From: UBA11051 sp964390495
GTDB taxonomy: Bacteria; Armatimonadota; Zipacnadia; Zipacnadales; UBA11051
DNA length: 64,000 nt
NCBI GenBank assembly: GCA_964390495.1
Contig: CAYMIN010000011.1
Location: forward strand, 62,001 to 126,000
Reading direction: 5' to 3'
A program made the translations under genes and the position numbers. Below, one piece after another: positions 17,319 through 26,768 of the stretch (its first letter is position 1; every line of letters begins with the position of its first letter). The notes below the pieces were generated by a model. It saw only the letters and a program-made list of their open reading frames with translations. It had not been told where the DNA came from and searched no databases.

Positions 17319-17777
17319 TCAACTGCCTGGGTCAGGACTGTCAATGATTAGAGTGACGGGGCCGTCATTCTGCAGGTTGACCTGCATGTAGGCTCCAAAC
17401 TCCCCCTTCTCAACCGGCACCCCGAATCCCTGCATCAGGGCGCAGAAGTCGTCGAAAAGTCGGCTTGCCACATCCGGCTGGGCAGCCCCGGAGAAGCCCG
17501 GCCGCCGGCCCTTGCTGCAGTCGGCGTAGAGGGTGAAGTTGGGCACCAAAAGCAGCGCGCCGTCAGTCTCCGCCACCGCCAGATTCATCTTGCCCTCGGC
17601 GTCCTCGAATACGCGCAGGCCGGCGAGCTTGCGGGCCATCCACTGCAACTGCTGCGGCCCGTCGCCGTCCGTGAAACCGACCAGCACCAGCAGCCCCGGG
17701 CCGATCTGGGCGACAGTCGCCCCCGCGATGGCGACCTCGGCGCTGCGCACTCTCTGGATGACTACCCGCACACCCAT
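17319..17777 (-). CDS. dtd: D-aminoacyl-tRNA deacylase
   Basis: 152 aa, the normal DTD length. It hydrolyses D-amino acids (and Gly from tRNA-Ala) off tRNA, as a proofreading dimer. The Gly-cisPro motif needed for chiral selection is present (NDGPVT, G139-P140). The second conserved motif, usually SQFT, reads PNFTLYAD here (79-86), so the Ser-Gln pair is replaced by Pro-Asn. Full conservation elsewhere (MGVRVVIQRVRSAEV, FEDAEGKMNL, KGRRPGFSGAA) makes the identity secure. Confidence 0.93.
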   Translation of the reverse strand: MGVRVVIQRVRSAEVAIAGATVAQIGPGLLVLVGFTDGDGPQQLQWMARKLAGLRVFEDAEGKMNLAVAETDGALLLVPNFTLYADCSKGRRPGFSGAAQPDVASRLFDDFCALMQGFGVPVEKGEFGAYMQVNLQNDGPVTLIIDSPDPGS

Positions 17778-17947
17778 ACCTCCTCAGCTAGGGCGCTGTG
17801 CAGGACGGCCTTGCTGTGTCCTCGGGAGGCCTTAAGAACGGTCTCTCTGTGCCAGATAGTACCACAATCTAGGCCCAATCTCCAATAGCTGAAGCTCAGG
17901 TGAAGGGGGGGGAACGCCAGCGCCGAGGCTCCGGAAAGACCGCCCGC

Positions 17948-19381
17948 TTAGAGCGCGCCGGTGCGGTGACGGCGGAGAATGTCCCAGTAGGCTCCCCGCG
18001 CGCCGGCAGCGATCGCGTCCACTAGGGCCTGGTTGTCATCGTAATCATAGTCGCGCTCGTCGCCGCTGCCGCCGAAAAAGAAGCGGGCGTCACCGGCAAT
18101 GACCTCGGATAGGAAGCTGGCTGCCTCCTGCGGATCGCCCAGGTCCGCGGAGAGATAGAAGACCGGAGCCAGCATCTCCGGGTTGTCCGTGGCCTGTCCG
18201 CAGATGGCCGGGTTCTCGCTCATCGGTCTCTGGGCCGTGATGGTATGTGCGAGCCTGGTGCCCGCGTAGATGCGGACGCCCAGCGAGATGCCGGCACAGG
18301 AGGGGTCGGCAGCCTTCACGAACTCGATGCTCTGGCGGGCGGTCTCGCGCGTTTCTCCGGGAGCGCCGATGAGCAAATCGAGCATCACCGCGAGGCCGTG
18401 CTGATGGCACAGACGCACCGTCTGCAGGGTCTCAGCGCTGGAAAAGTCGCGCCCGAGACGGGCCAGCATCCGGTCATTGCCGCTGTCGGCCCCGAAGTTT
18501 ATCCCCGCACAACCGGCGCGCTGCATCAGATCGGCCAGCTCGGCTGAGAAGGGGTGGGGCGTCAGATAGGCGTACCAGGAGATCTGGTCGCCTAGGCCGC
18601 GCCGAACTAGCTCATCACAGACTGCCACAGCATGCTCGTGGGGCAGGTTGAATTCACTATCGCAGAGGTGATAGACATCCAGGCCCCGGCGCAATAGGTT
18701 CTCGACCTCGTCAGCGATGGCGGCAGGTGAGCGTAGTCGCCGGCGCCGGCCCTTGCTCAAGGGATCGGCGCAGTAGATGCAATTGCGGTCACAACCTCGC
18801 TTGGTCTCCAGGCCGAGCTGCCCGCCGCGCTCGAGATACCGCCGGTTGTCAATCTTGTCTCTGCGCAGAGCCGGCTGACTGAATATCTCCGGCCACTCCG
18901 GAGGATTGCTGCGGATGGCCTCGGCCTCGCGCCACAGCAGCCCAGGCACCTCCTGGAGATGCAACTCGCCCCGCAGCGCCCGCAGTAGTAGCGGGACCGC
19001 TTGCTCGCCATCACCCAGGACCCCATATTCCACACCGAGCGCTTGCATAATCGCCGCCGGAGCCACCGAGAAGCCGGCGCCGCCTACCACGATCGGCGCT
19101 GCAGTGGCCGTTCGAGCTGCAGCGACGAGGTCGGCCAGCTCCGGCAGAAATGAGTGTGAGCTCAGCAGCATGCAGTTGTCGGAATTGCGGAAGGTGATGG
19201 CGACCAGTTCGGGGTCCGCGTCCGCCAGGCGGCGCGCCAGGGCAGCCGCCGGGTCGGTCTCGAAGCAGAGGTCCACGATCTCGGCCTCTAAGCCCTGGTC
19301 GCGGGCGGCCTCGGCGAGGTACTCAAGCCCTAGCGGCGCAATCGGCGGCTTGCTCAGATTCGAGTTGACTAGCGTTAGCAC
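17948..19381 (-). CDS. Radical SAM protein with N-terminal B12-binding-like domain
   Basis: About 478 aa from a GTG at 19381 with GGAGG 5 nt upstream; the frame is open to an ATG at 19429 but lacks a good ribosome site there. Residues 1-150 form a Rossmann domain like the cobalamin-binding module (PIAPLGLEYLAEAA, PIVVGGAGFS), without the DxHxxG cobalt-ligating motif. The radical SAM cluster site is KRGCDRNCIYCADPL (about 194-205), CxxxCxxC. Later motifs NFGADSGNDRMLARLGRDF and DLLIGAPGETRE are typical of B12-radical SAM (COG1032) enzymes. The substrate is unknown. It lies 117 nt downstream of an ABC transporter operon on the same strand. Confidence 0.85.
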   Translation of the reverse strand: MLTLVNSNLSKPPIAPLGLEYLAEAARDQGLEAEIVDLCFETDPAAALARRLADADPELVAITFRNSDNCMLLSSHSFLPELADLVAAARTATAAPIVVGGAGFSVAPAAIMQALGVEYGVLGDGEQAVPLLLRALRGELHLQEVPGLLWREAEAIRSNPPEWPEIFSQPALRRDKIDNRRYLERGGQLGLETKRGCDRNCIYCADPLSKGRRRRLRSPAAIADEVENLLRRGLDVYHLCDSEFNLPHEHAVAVCDELVRRGLGDQISWYAYLTPHPFSAELADLMQRAGCAGINFGADSGNDRMLARLGRDFSSAETLQTVRLCHQHGLAVMLDLLIGAPGETRETARQSIEFVKAADPSCAGISLGVRIYAGTRLAHTITAQRPMSENPAICGQATDNPEMLAPVFYLSADLGDPQEAASFLSEVIAGDARFFFGGSGDERDYDYDDNQALVDAIAAGARGAYWDILRRHRTGAL

Positions 19382-19498
19382 TTGGTCCTCCGGGCTCTTG
19401 TAGTATCGCCGGCATTTTGGGTAGTGCAAGGTGACACACTGTGCTCCGGCGACGACCTCGGGCAGCAGGCCCGAGCTACGTCTTGTGAGTTCTTCGAG

Positions 19499-20155
19499 CT
19501 AGAGACGGCCTGCGGAGAGCATCAGCGTGCGCTGGGCGTAGCTCTCGGCCAGGGGATCGTGGGTGACCACTACGACAGTGCCGCCCTGGCGGTGGAAATC
19601 GGCCAGATACTCGAAGAGCTGGATCGAGTTGTCCGGATCCAGGTTGCCCGTAGGCTCGTCGGCCAGAAGCAAGCGGGGATGATTGATGAGAGCTCTGGCC
19701 ACGGCGGTGCGTTGCCTCTCGCCGGTGCTGAGTTCGGCCGGCTTGTGGTCCAGACGCTCGGCCATCCCGAAGCGCTCCAGCAGCTCGTGGGCCTTGTGGC
19801 TGCGCAGACGGCCCGGCAGCAAGACCGTCGGGAGAGCGACATTCTCCAGGACGCTGAGATAGGGCACCAGATGAAACATCTGAAACACGAAGCCGATGTT
19901 CGCGGCGCGGAAGCGGGCACGCTGGCGGCCCGAGATGCCATAGATGTCGGTGCCGCTGACGAGGGCCCGGCCCGCCGTCGGATGGATCATGCCGGCGATG
20001 GTGAGCAGTAAGGTGGACTTGCCACTGCCGCTGGGGCCTCTGATGGCCACGAATTCGCCCTCGCGGACGGCTAGGTTGACAGCGTCGAGAGCGATGACTT
20101 CCCCCCTGCGGCCGCGGTATCGCTTGGTGATATTGTCCAGGCGGATCACTGTCAT
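19499..20155 (-). CDS. ABC transporter ATP-binding protein (LolD/MacB type)
   Basis: 218 aa. Walker A GPSGSGKST (40-48), Q-loop Gln92, signature LSTGE (142-146; the consensus is LSGGQ) and Walker B RLLLADEPTGNLD (161-173) are all present. NLD after Walker B is typical of the LolD/MacB/FtsE group. The start overlaps the permease stop by 4 bp. Together they form an exporter or mechanotransmission-type ABC complex at the inner membrane. Confidence 0.93.
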   Translation of the reverse strand: MTVIRLDNITKRYRGRRGEVIALDAVNLAVREGEFVAIRGPSGSGKSTLLLTIAGMIHPTAGRALVSGTDIYGISGRQRARFRAANIGFVFQMFHLVPYLSVLENVALPTVLLPGRLRSHKAHELLERFGMAERLDHKPAELSTGERQRTAVARALINHPRLLLADEPTGNLDPDNSIQLFEYLADFHRQGGTVVVVTHDPLAESYAQRTLMLSAGRL

Positions 20156-21291
20156 TCCTCTCTGAGCACCACGGCCGGGTCCTGACTGATCGCGATGACG
20201 GTCGGCAACAGGCCGGCCAAGGCCGCGATCAGAGGAGCGACCAGGAGCGTCGGGATCAACAGGTCATACGACGGGCGGACCTCGGCGAAAGTGAGCTTGA
20301 ACATGCCGGCACCGTAGTGCATGGCCACGGCTGTACCCACAAAGAAACCGAGAAGCGCCCCGAGCAGCCCCATCAGCAGCGCCCTTCCCAGGAACAGAGC
20401 GGCGATGTGGCTCGAGCCGAAGCCCAAGGCACGCAGGATGCCGATCTCCTGGCGCCTCTCACGCACATTCAGCAGCGCCAGGAAAGCGATCCAGGCGGCC
20501 GCGACCACCAGGACCGTCGCGACGATGAACTCAACATGTTGCTCGACCATCGCTCGCGTCTGGGAACGGGCGGCGGCGATATTACGCAGCTCGGTGACGT
20601 GGGTGCCGGGCAGAACCTTGGTGATCTCTTGCTTGAGAGCCGGCAAGGCGTCGCCCACGCAGAGACAGTGGAGGGCCTCAATGGCGTTGATCCGCCCCTC
20701 CATGCCGAGCAGCTCCTGAACCTCGTGAAGGTGTGCGTAGATGCGGATGTCCTGCTTGGAGCCGTCCTCGAGCAGGCGTCGCGCGACAGTCAGCTCCTTG
20801 CCGAGGACCGTGATGGTTCCCCCAGGCTCCAGACCTAGAGATTCAGCTATTGCATGCCCGACGTAGCATTCGCCGGGAGCGATGCTGAAGCCCATCGGGG
20901 TTTTCTTGGCGGCATCTATGGCGGAGCGCTCCGGCAATATCCCGGTCAGCAGGATTTCGTGGCCTTGGTGGAGGACCTTCTTCTGAAGTGTGGCCACATA
21001 GTGGTCCGCAGACATGCCGGGGGTTTGGGCCAGCCGTCGGACATAGTCCTCGGGCATGTCGCTGTCGGCGAAATCGGCCGCCCAGAAATCGGCCATGTCG
21101 CTGCCCTCGGGGATGATGAGGAGATTGAAGCCGAGGTTGCGCATCAGGCGTTTGGTCTCGGTGTACGAAGCGCGCCCCATCGTCTCCAGGCCCACGTAGA
21201 GGGCGACTGCGGCGACCACAGCTAGCAAGCCGAGGAGAAAGCCGGGAAAGCGGTGAGTAATCTCTCTGAGCAGCATCCGTAATGACCACAT
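20152..21291 (-). CDS. ABC transporter permease (FtsX/MacB type)
   Basis: 379 aa with the MacB topology: one N-terminal TM (FLLGLLAVVAAVALYVGLE), a large extracytoplasmic domain (about 45-250) and three C-terminal TMs. The ERRQEIGILRALGFGSSHI coupling helix lies before TM3. It ends DPAVVLRE, as in FtsX-like proteins. Such pairs work in lipoprotein release or transenvelope export rather than import. The preceding gene ends 1 nt before this start. Confidence 0.9.
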   Translation of the reverse strand: MWSLRMLLREITHRFPGFLLGLLAVVAAVALYVGLETMGRASYTETKRLMRNLGFNLLIIPEGSDMADFWAADFADSDMPEDYVRRLAQTPGMSADHYVATLQKKVLHQGHEILLTGILPERSAIDAAKKTPMGFSIAPGECYVGHAIAESLGLEPGGTITVLGKELTVARRLLEDGSKQDIRIYAHLHEVQELLGMEGRINAIEALHCLCVGDALPALKQEITKVLPGTHVTELRNIAAARSQTRAMVEQHVEFIVATVLVVAAAWIAFLALLNVRERRQEIGILRALGFGSSHIAALFLGRALLMGLLGALLGFFVGTAVAMHYGAGMFKLTFAEVRPSYDLLIPTLLVAPLIAALAGLLPTVIAISQDPAVVLREE

Positions 21292-21292
21292 T

Positions 21293-22531
21293 TCAGGCCC
21301 CTCGGCGCTGGCGCAAGAGAATGATTGCAGTGCCGATGATGACGATGCCGGCGACGGCTGCGACGGCTATGCAGAGGGCTCGGCGGCTGCGCTGGGCCGG
21401 CGTCGGCTCGGTCGCGCTTGACTGGGGCCCCGCGGTTGTGGTCGGCAGCGGCTCCACCGGGAACTCCATGTAACCTGTCTGGGCCGGAGGTAGAGCCTGC
21501 GCTGCCGGTTCGGCGTCGGCCTCGGCGAGAGTGACCCATACCCCCGCCAGCGTATTGAGCACCGCCGGGCTGTTGGGGTCGAAGCCGAACTGGTCGCGAA
21601 CCCGGAGGTCGAGGTCCTGACCCCAGATGACCGGCGCCGCCGGCCCCAGCAGCCACGTCGGATCGCTGGTGCAAGCACAGTTGCGCCCCAGCAGCCGGAA
21701 CAGGTCCAGCATATTCATCTCGGTCACCTCTGCAGCCGGCAACACCGCCCCGACGCGCCGGACCATGCCGAAAACCACGGCCACCTGAGCTTTGCCGGTG
21801 TTACCCTCGGTAAGGCCAAGACTCCACATCAAAACCGCCTCGTCGGCATCATCGGGCGCGATGCTGATGATATGCGGCGGCTTCTCGATTGTGTGGCCCA
21901 TCTCGGTCCTGAAGCCGACCAGGTCTTGCGCAGCGGCGGCACACTCGCTCTGGAGTCGTTGATTCTCGGCGGCGTCAGCACCTTCTGCGATAATCACGAC
22001 GCACCAATCGGTGATGATATGCGCGATTATCTCCTCGCGTGCCGGCGACATGACCAGCGCGGAAACGGCCTCGCCGACCGCGTCCTGGGAAAGGGCGCTG
22101 CCGCTGAGACCGGGCACTAACATGGCCTGCTGTCGCGGCGAGACGAGTATAGCGGCAGGCAGGCGCTGGGGATTTAGCTCGTCGAAGTAAGCCCGGGCTT
22201 CGTGATGAGGCTGCTGATCCAGATTGACTAGCTCGGCTTCGACATTGGATTCCCGCAGCCAGACCTCGGAGGCCGCAGCTAGCCATTGAGCCAGTTCGTC
22301 CTTGCGCGGCGTTCGGTCGCGGACGAAAACGACAAGCTGATAGGGATCCGGCTCGTGGACGATGAAGCCGGCCTCCTGGATGCAGTAGGGACAGCCCAGG
22401 GCCGCCGGCGCAGAGCCGACCAACCAGACTGCTGCGACCACCAGCAGCGCCTGCAACCATAGGATGGGACGCGCAAAGACTATCGTGACTGCCTCCTGGG
22501 TTGAGTTGACATCGGTGCTTGATCTGAGCAA
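21293..22531 (-). CDS. Exported protein with CPYC motif and C-terminal membrane anchor
   Basis: 412 aa, first gene of the ABC operon. An N-terminal hydrophobic signal (LWLQALLVVAAVWLVGSAPAA) leads to LGCPYCIQEAG, with a thioredoxin-like CxxC at its mature start. YQLVVFVRDRTPRKDELAQW begins an alpha/beta region. A long acidic/Pro linker precedes a final TM (ALCIAVAAVAGIVIIGTAIILL) and RQRRGA. No family is recognised. AGGAGG sits 8 nt before an in-frame ATA codon, so the annotated ATG at 22531 may not be the real start. It probably acts on the outer face with the ABC pair. Confidence 0.6.
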   Translation of the reverse strand: MLRSSTDVNSTQEAVTIVFARPILWLQALLVVAAVWLVGSAPAALGCPYCIQEAGFIVHEPDPYQLVVFVRDRTPRKDELAQWLAAASEVWLRESNVEAELVNLDQQPHHEARAYFDELNPQRLPAAILVSPRQQAMLVPGLSGSALSQDAVGEAVSALVMSPAREEIIAHIITDWCVVIIAEGADAAENQRLQSECAAAAQDLVGFRTEMGHTIEKPPHIISIAPDDADEAVLMWSLGLTEGNTGKAQVAVVFGMVRRVGAVLPAAEVTEMNMLDLFRLLGRNCACTSDPTWLLGPAAPVIWGQDLDLRVRDQFGFDPNSPAVLNTLAGVWVTLAEADAEPAAQALPPAQTGYMEFPVEPLPTTTAGPQSSATEPTPAQRSRRALCIAVAAVAGIVIIGTAIILLRQRRGA

Positions 22532-22690
22532 GCGATCGTATCGAAGTCCTGTCTGGAAGCTATGGTACTGTGTGGAATTGAGTTTGTAAAGTTCGACGGC
22601 CGGCAGGAGTCAATCATCTGGCGGCGAAGTGCCATGATGGAGCTAGCGGACAAGCCAAGCAATCGAGACAGTTGACAGGAGTTGGGGGCA

Positions 22691-25600
22691 ATGAGCATGC
22701 CTGGCCGGTTTGTGCGCCGCTGGGCTGTGTTAGTCGCATTGTTGGTCGGTCTGGGCCTTGCCTGGATCGGATATGCCGTGGCTACCGGTCCGGCTAGCAG
22801 CAACGACTGGCCCGCCTACCTTCACGACTATGCGCGCAGCGGAGTTTGCGCGACGGCCCCGGATTTGCCTCTGGAGGAGCACTGGGCCTGGACCTCACCG
22901 ACCCCGCCGCATTCGGCATGGCCGGACCCCCACACCGTCCCAGTCGAGGGCATGGGAGATGTCAACCTGGAAAGGCCCAGGCTGAAGTTCGACGACGCCT
23001 TCCACATCGCGGCGAGCGACGGCGCTGTCTATTTCGGCTCGACCGAGGCCAATCAGGTCTGCTGCCTGGATTTGGTCAGCGGCGAGCTGCGCTGGAAGTT
23101 CTTCACCGATGGGCCGGTACGGCTGGCGCCGACTGTCTCTAGAGGGCGGGTCTATTTCGGGGCCGATGATGGCTACGCCTATTGCCTGGATGCTGCGGAT
23201 GGCAAGCTGATCTGGAAATTCCAGGCGGCGCCGCGGGAGCAACGACTGCTGGGCAGCGGGAAGATGATGTCCATGTGGCCGGTCCGCACCAGCGTACTGG
23301 TGGACGAGGGCGTGGCGTACTTCGGAGCGGGCATGTTCCCCGGCGAGCGCGTCTATCTGTATGCGGTGGATGCCCGGGACGGGGCGCCGATCTGGAAAAA
23401 CGGCACCATGAGCGACCTGTCAGCGGGTCAGAACGGCTTCACGCCCCAGGGTTATCTGCTGGCGACGCAGGATTATCTGTTTGTGCCCTCGGGACGTGCC
23501 CTGCCGGCGCGCTTCGACCGCAAGGACGGGCGCTTCCACTACCAGCGCAGCTTCGGCTGGCGGAGTAACGGCATCGTCGGCGGGACCTATGCCCTGCTGG
23601 CCGGCGAGCACTTCTTCTGCGGCGGTCAACAGACCGTCGGCTATGGTCAGGACAAGGGCAATATCGGCTTCGCCTGGTTCCCCGGGCACCGGCTGGTGAT
23701 CACGCCGGAGCTCTCCTACCTGCTGGGTAAGACGGGCATTCAGGCGCTGGACCGCGTCGCCTATCCGCAGGCCAATACGCATCGCAGACAACTGGCGAGC
23801 AAGCGCACCTCACTGCTGCGCAATAAGAAGACCACCGAGAACTTCGATGAGAAGCTGGCCGCCTTAACCGAGGAAGAAAAGGCGGCAGAGGCGGCGGTCG
23901 CGGCCTGCACCAAGTGGCGTCTTGAGGCCGAGGGGCTGGACTCGATGATCCTCGCGGGCGAAGTGCTGTTGGCCGGCGGCGACAATCAGGTGCTGGCGCT
24001 CGCTAGCAATACGGGCAAGCAGCTCTGGACCGCCGTGACGGATGGCAAGGCCAAGGGCCTCGCGGTTGCCGAGGGACGGCTCTTGGTCAGCACCGATAAG
24101 GGCACCGTGCAGTGCTTCGGAAAAGGGCCGAAGCCGAACTCGCCCGCGGTCGAGACCGTCGCGGACCCATATCCGCCCGATGACCTGACCTTGTACTACC
24201 AGCGGGCGGCCCAACTGATCGTTCGCTCAAGCGCTGTCAAGCAGGGCTACTGCCTGGTACTCGGCTGCGGTACCGGACGCCTGGCCTACGAACTGGCGCA
24301 ACGCAGCGACCTGAAGATCTACGGTATCGAGCCGGATGCGAAGAAGGTCGCAATCGCGCGGGAACGGCTCGACGCTGCCGGCATGTATGGCAGCAGGATC
24401 ACTGTCGAACAGGGACCGCTGGCGGCGATCCCTTACTCGGACTACTTCGCCAACCTGATCGTTTCCGAGGAGGCGCTGCTAGCGGGTCGGCTGAGCACTC
24501 CAGCCGAGGAAGTCATGCGCATGCTCAAGCCTTGCGGTGGGGTGGTGTGTATCGGCCAGCCGAGCGCCAGGGCGGAGCTGCTTGGAGGCTTGAGTGGCGA
24601 GGCGCTGGAAAGCTGGATGGCCTCGGCAGGGATCAACAGTCAGGTGCAAGCTACAGCGACGGAAGGGGTGTGGCTGAGATTCGTCCGCGGGCCGCTGCCA
24701 GGTGCCGGCAAGTGGACGCACCAGTACGGCGACCCGGGTAATACGGCCTCCTCGGAAGACCGGCTCGTCAAAGCGCCCTTGCGGGTGTTGTGGTACGGCG
24801 AGCCGGGCCCGAATAAGGTCCCCAGCCGCCACTATCGGAATGCCGCGCCGCTGTCAATCAATGGGCGTGTGTTCTTGGAGGGCATCAACCGGATCATGTG
24901 CTTCGACGCCTATAATGGGCTTATGTACTGGGAGCGCGAGATCGCGGGCGCCTACCGGGTCCGCGTCTCGCACCAAGCCAGCAACCTGGCCTGCAATGAG
25001 GACAGCCTGTTTGTCGCCACCGGTACCGAATGCCTGCGTCTGGATGCCGCGACCGGTCTGACCAAAGCCACCTATGAGCTACCCGCCGCCGAAGACGGAA
25101 CCGAGCGCACGTGGGCCTATGTGGCGGTGGTGGGCGACTTGCTGTTCGGCAGCAGTTCGCCCGAGTTCCAGATCAGCGATGCCATCTTCGCCGTAAATAT
25201 CGCGACCGGGGAGCTGAAGTGGATTCACCACGGCAAGCGCATCACCGACAACACGATCGCGCTAGGTGATGGGCGGGTCTTCTTTGCCGACAACAGGGCG
25301 ACAGCGGAACAACGGCAGCTTGGCCTGGAGCAGATGGCCGAGCTGATGAAAAAGTCCACAGGCAGCGCGGCGCCTTCAGCCGCAGAGAAGGCCGCCGATG
25401 CGGACGTGCAAATGGTCGTAGCCCTGGATGCGGCGACCGGAGAGGTGGCATGGGAGCAGCCGGTGGACCTGACGGACTGCGGTGGGCGGATTCTATTCTC
25501 CATTTGCCACAACGGCATTCTGGTCTTCTCCGGCTCGTTCGGTAACGGACACTACTGGAAGCAATTCTTGGGTGGAGACTACGCCAGCCGGCGGGCTACC

Positions 25601-26596
25601 GCCCTGGCGACTGCAGACGGGGCGTTGGTGTGGTCGAAGGCCGTCGGCTGCCGCATCCGACCCCTGGTCATCGGCGATACCTTCTACGCCGAGCCGTGGC
25701 GCTTCGACCTGCAGACGGGCGAACAGCAGACGCGCACTAACCCGGTGACGGGGGAGACTGTGGAGTGGAAGTTCGAGCGCCCCGGCCACCACTGTGGCTG
25801 TATCTCGGGTTGTCCTAGCGGTCTGTTTTTCCGCTCATGGGCTTCGGCCTATTACGACCTGGTGTCTGACCACGGCACCCAGCACTTCGCCGGTCAGCGG
25901 CCCGGCTGCTGGATCAATATGATACCGGCCAATGGCCTGCTGATCGAGCCGGAGGCCAGCTCCGGCTGTGCCTGCCTGCACTCGCTGACCTGCACCGTCG
26001 TGTTTCAGCCCTGCGACACCAACAAGATGTGGGGCCTGTACAGTTGCCCGGGCGAGACGAGGCCGGTGCAGCGCCTGGCGATCAATGTAGGAGGCCCGGG
26101 GGATAGGAAGGATGAAGAGGGGAGGCTGTGGCTGGCCTATCCGCGGCCCGGTGGGCGGATGCTGCTCAACTTCGAGATGGAGACCGAAATCCTGCCCGAA
26201 GGCGGCTACTTCAACTACGGGGAGGAAGATTGGGGAGCGGTCAATGCGGCCACGCCGTGGCTCTATGCCTCGGGCTGCGCGGGCATGACCGCCTGCACAG
26301 TGCCTCTTGCAGAAGAGGAAGGCGGATCGGCCCGCTACACCGTGCGCCTGGGCTTCGCCGACAGTGACAACACCCGGCGTGGCAAGCGGGTCTTTGACAT
26401 CAAGCTTCAAGGCAAGCGCGTGGCCGAGGACTTTGACGTGGTCGGCGCGGCCGGCGGCCAGAACAGAACGGTGGTAAAGGAGTTCGACGGCGTCGAGGCC
26501 AAGGATAAACTCATTATCGAGCTTGTGCCCAAGGCTGAGAGCCCGTCGCGAGACCAAGCGCCTATCCTCAACACCATCGAGGTGATCCGCGAATAA
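22691..26596 (+). CDS. Exported PQQ-like propeller protein with internal methyltransferase and C-terminal malectin-like domain
   Basis: 1301 aa from ATG 22691, with GGAG 9 nt upstream; TTG 22682 is also in frame. An N-terminal signal/TM segment (RRWAVLVALLVGLGLAWIGYAVA) precedes NDWPAYLHDYARSG. Two blocks of PQQ/BamB-type beta-propeller repeats (LDLVSGELRWKF, LDAADGKLIWKF; later LDAATGEVAWEQ) span about 30-480 and 680-1140. Between them (about 510-670) lies a class I SAM-methyltransferase domain (VLGCGTGRLAYELAQ, then YGIEPDAKKVAIAR). The last 140 residues are malectin-like (VFDIKLQGKRVAEDFDV). A coiled-coil insertion is at about 360-410. A methyltransferase outside the cytosol would lack SAM, so the domain may be degenerate or structural. 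Confidence 0.82.
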   Translation: MSMPGRFVRRWAVLVALLVGLGLAWIGYAVATGPASSNDWPAYLHDYARSGVCATAPDLPLEEHWAWTSPTPPHSAWPDPHTVPVEGMGDVNLERPRLKFDDAFHIAASDGAVYFGSTEANQVCCLDLVSGELRWKFFTDGPVRLAPTVSRGRVYFGADDGYAYCLDAADGKLIWKFQAAPREQRLLGSGKMMSMWPVRTSVLVDEGVAYFGAGMFPGERVYLYAVDARDGAPIWKNGTMSDLSAGQNGFTPQGYLLATQDYLFVPSGRALPARFDRKDGRFHYQRSFGWRSNGIVGGTYALLAGEHFFCGGQQTVGYGQDKGNIGFAWFPGHRLVITPELSYLLGKTGIQALDRVAYPQANTHRRQLASKRTSLLRNKKTTENFDEKLAALTEEEKAAEAAVAACTKWRLEAEGLDSMILAGEVLLAGGDNQVLALASNTGKQLWTAVTDGKAKGLAVAEGRLLVSTDKGTVQCFGKGPKPNSPAVETVADPYPPDDLTLYYQRAAQLIVRSSAVKQGYCLVLGCGTGRLAYELAQRSDLKIYGIEPDAKKVAIARERLDAAGMYGSRITVEQGPLAAIPYSDYFANLIVSEEALLAGRLSTPAEEVMRMLKPCGGVVCIGQPSARAELLGGLSGEALESWMASAGINSQVQATATEGVWLRFVRGPLPGAGKWTHQYGDPGNTASSEDRLVKAPLRVLWYGEPGPNKVPSRHYRNAAPLSINGRVFLEGINRIMCFDAYNGLMYWEREIAGAYRVRVSHQASNLACNEDSLFVATGTECLRLDAATGLTKATYELPAAEDGTERTWAYVAVVGDLLFGSSSPEFQISDAIFAVNIATGELKWIHHGKRITDNTIALGDGRVFFADNRATAEQRQLGLEQMAELMKKSTGSAAPSAAEKAADADVQMVVALDAATGEVAWEQPVDLTDCGGRILFSICHNGILVFSGSFGNGHYWKQFLGGDYASRRATALATADGALVWSKAVGCRIRPLVIGDTFYAEPWRFDLQTGEQQTRTNPVTGETVEWKFERPGHHCGCISGCPSGLFFRSWASAYYDLVSDHGTQHFAGQRPGCWINMIPANGLLIEPEASSGCACLHSLTCTVVFQPCDTNKMWGLYSCPGETRPVQRLAINVGGPGDRKDEEGRLWLAYPRPGGRMLLNFEMETEILPEGGYFNYGEEDWGAVNAATPWLYASGCAGMTACTVPLAEEEGGSARYTVRLGFADSDNTRRGKRVFDIKLQGKRVAEDFDVVGAAGGQNRTVVKEFDGVEAKDKLIIELVPKAESPSRDQAPILNTIEVIRE

Positions 26597-26659
26597 GAGC
26601 GGAGCCTCGGTGGCCTGGAAGAGTGACGGATAGCGACGGTGGCGCACCTAGCGGAGTCG

Positions 26660-26692
26660 AGCGGCGGTCGAGAGGACACGGCCGCCGTTTCG
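26660..26692 (+). terminator. Probable Rho-independent terminator
   Basis: A 10-bp stem (26660-26669 with 26680-26689, two G-T pairs) is followed by TTTCGCCTCTTCTT. It lies about 64 nt past the stop of the large propeller gene. Confidence 0.5.
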
Positions 26693-26768
26693 CCTCTTCT
26701 TACCTCTGCAGCAAGCTCGCGCAGTAACGGTGGTGTATAGGCACAGCCGCACGAGGGACTGGTGAAAT

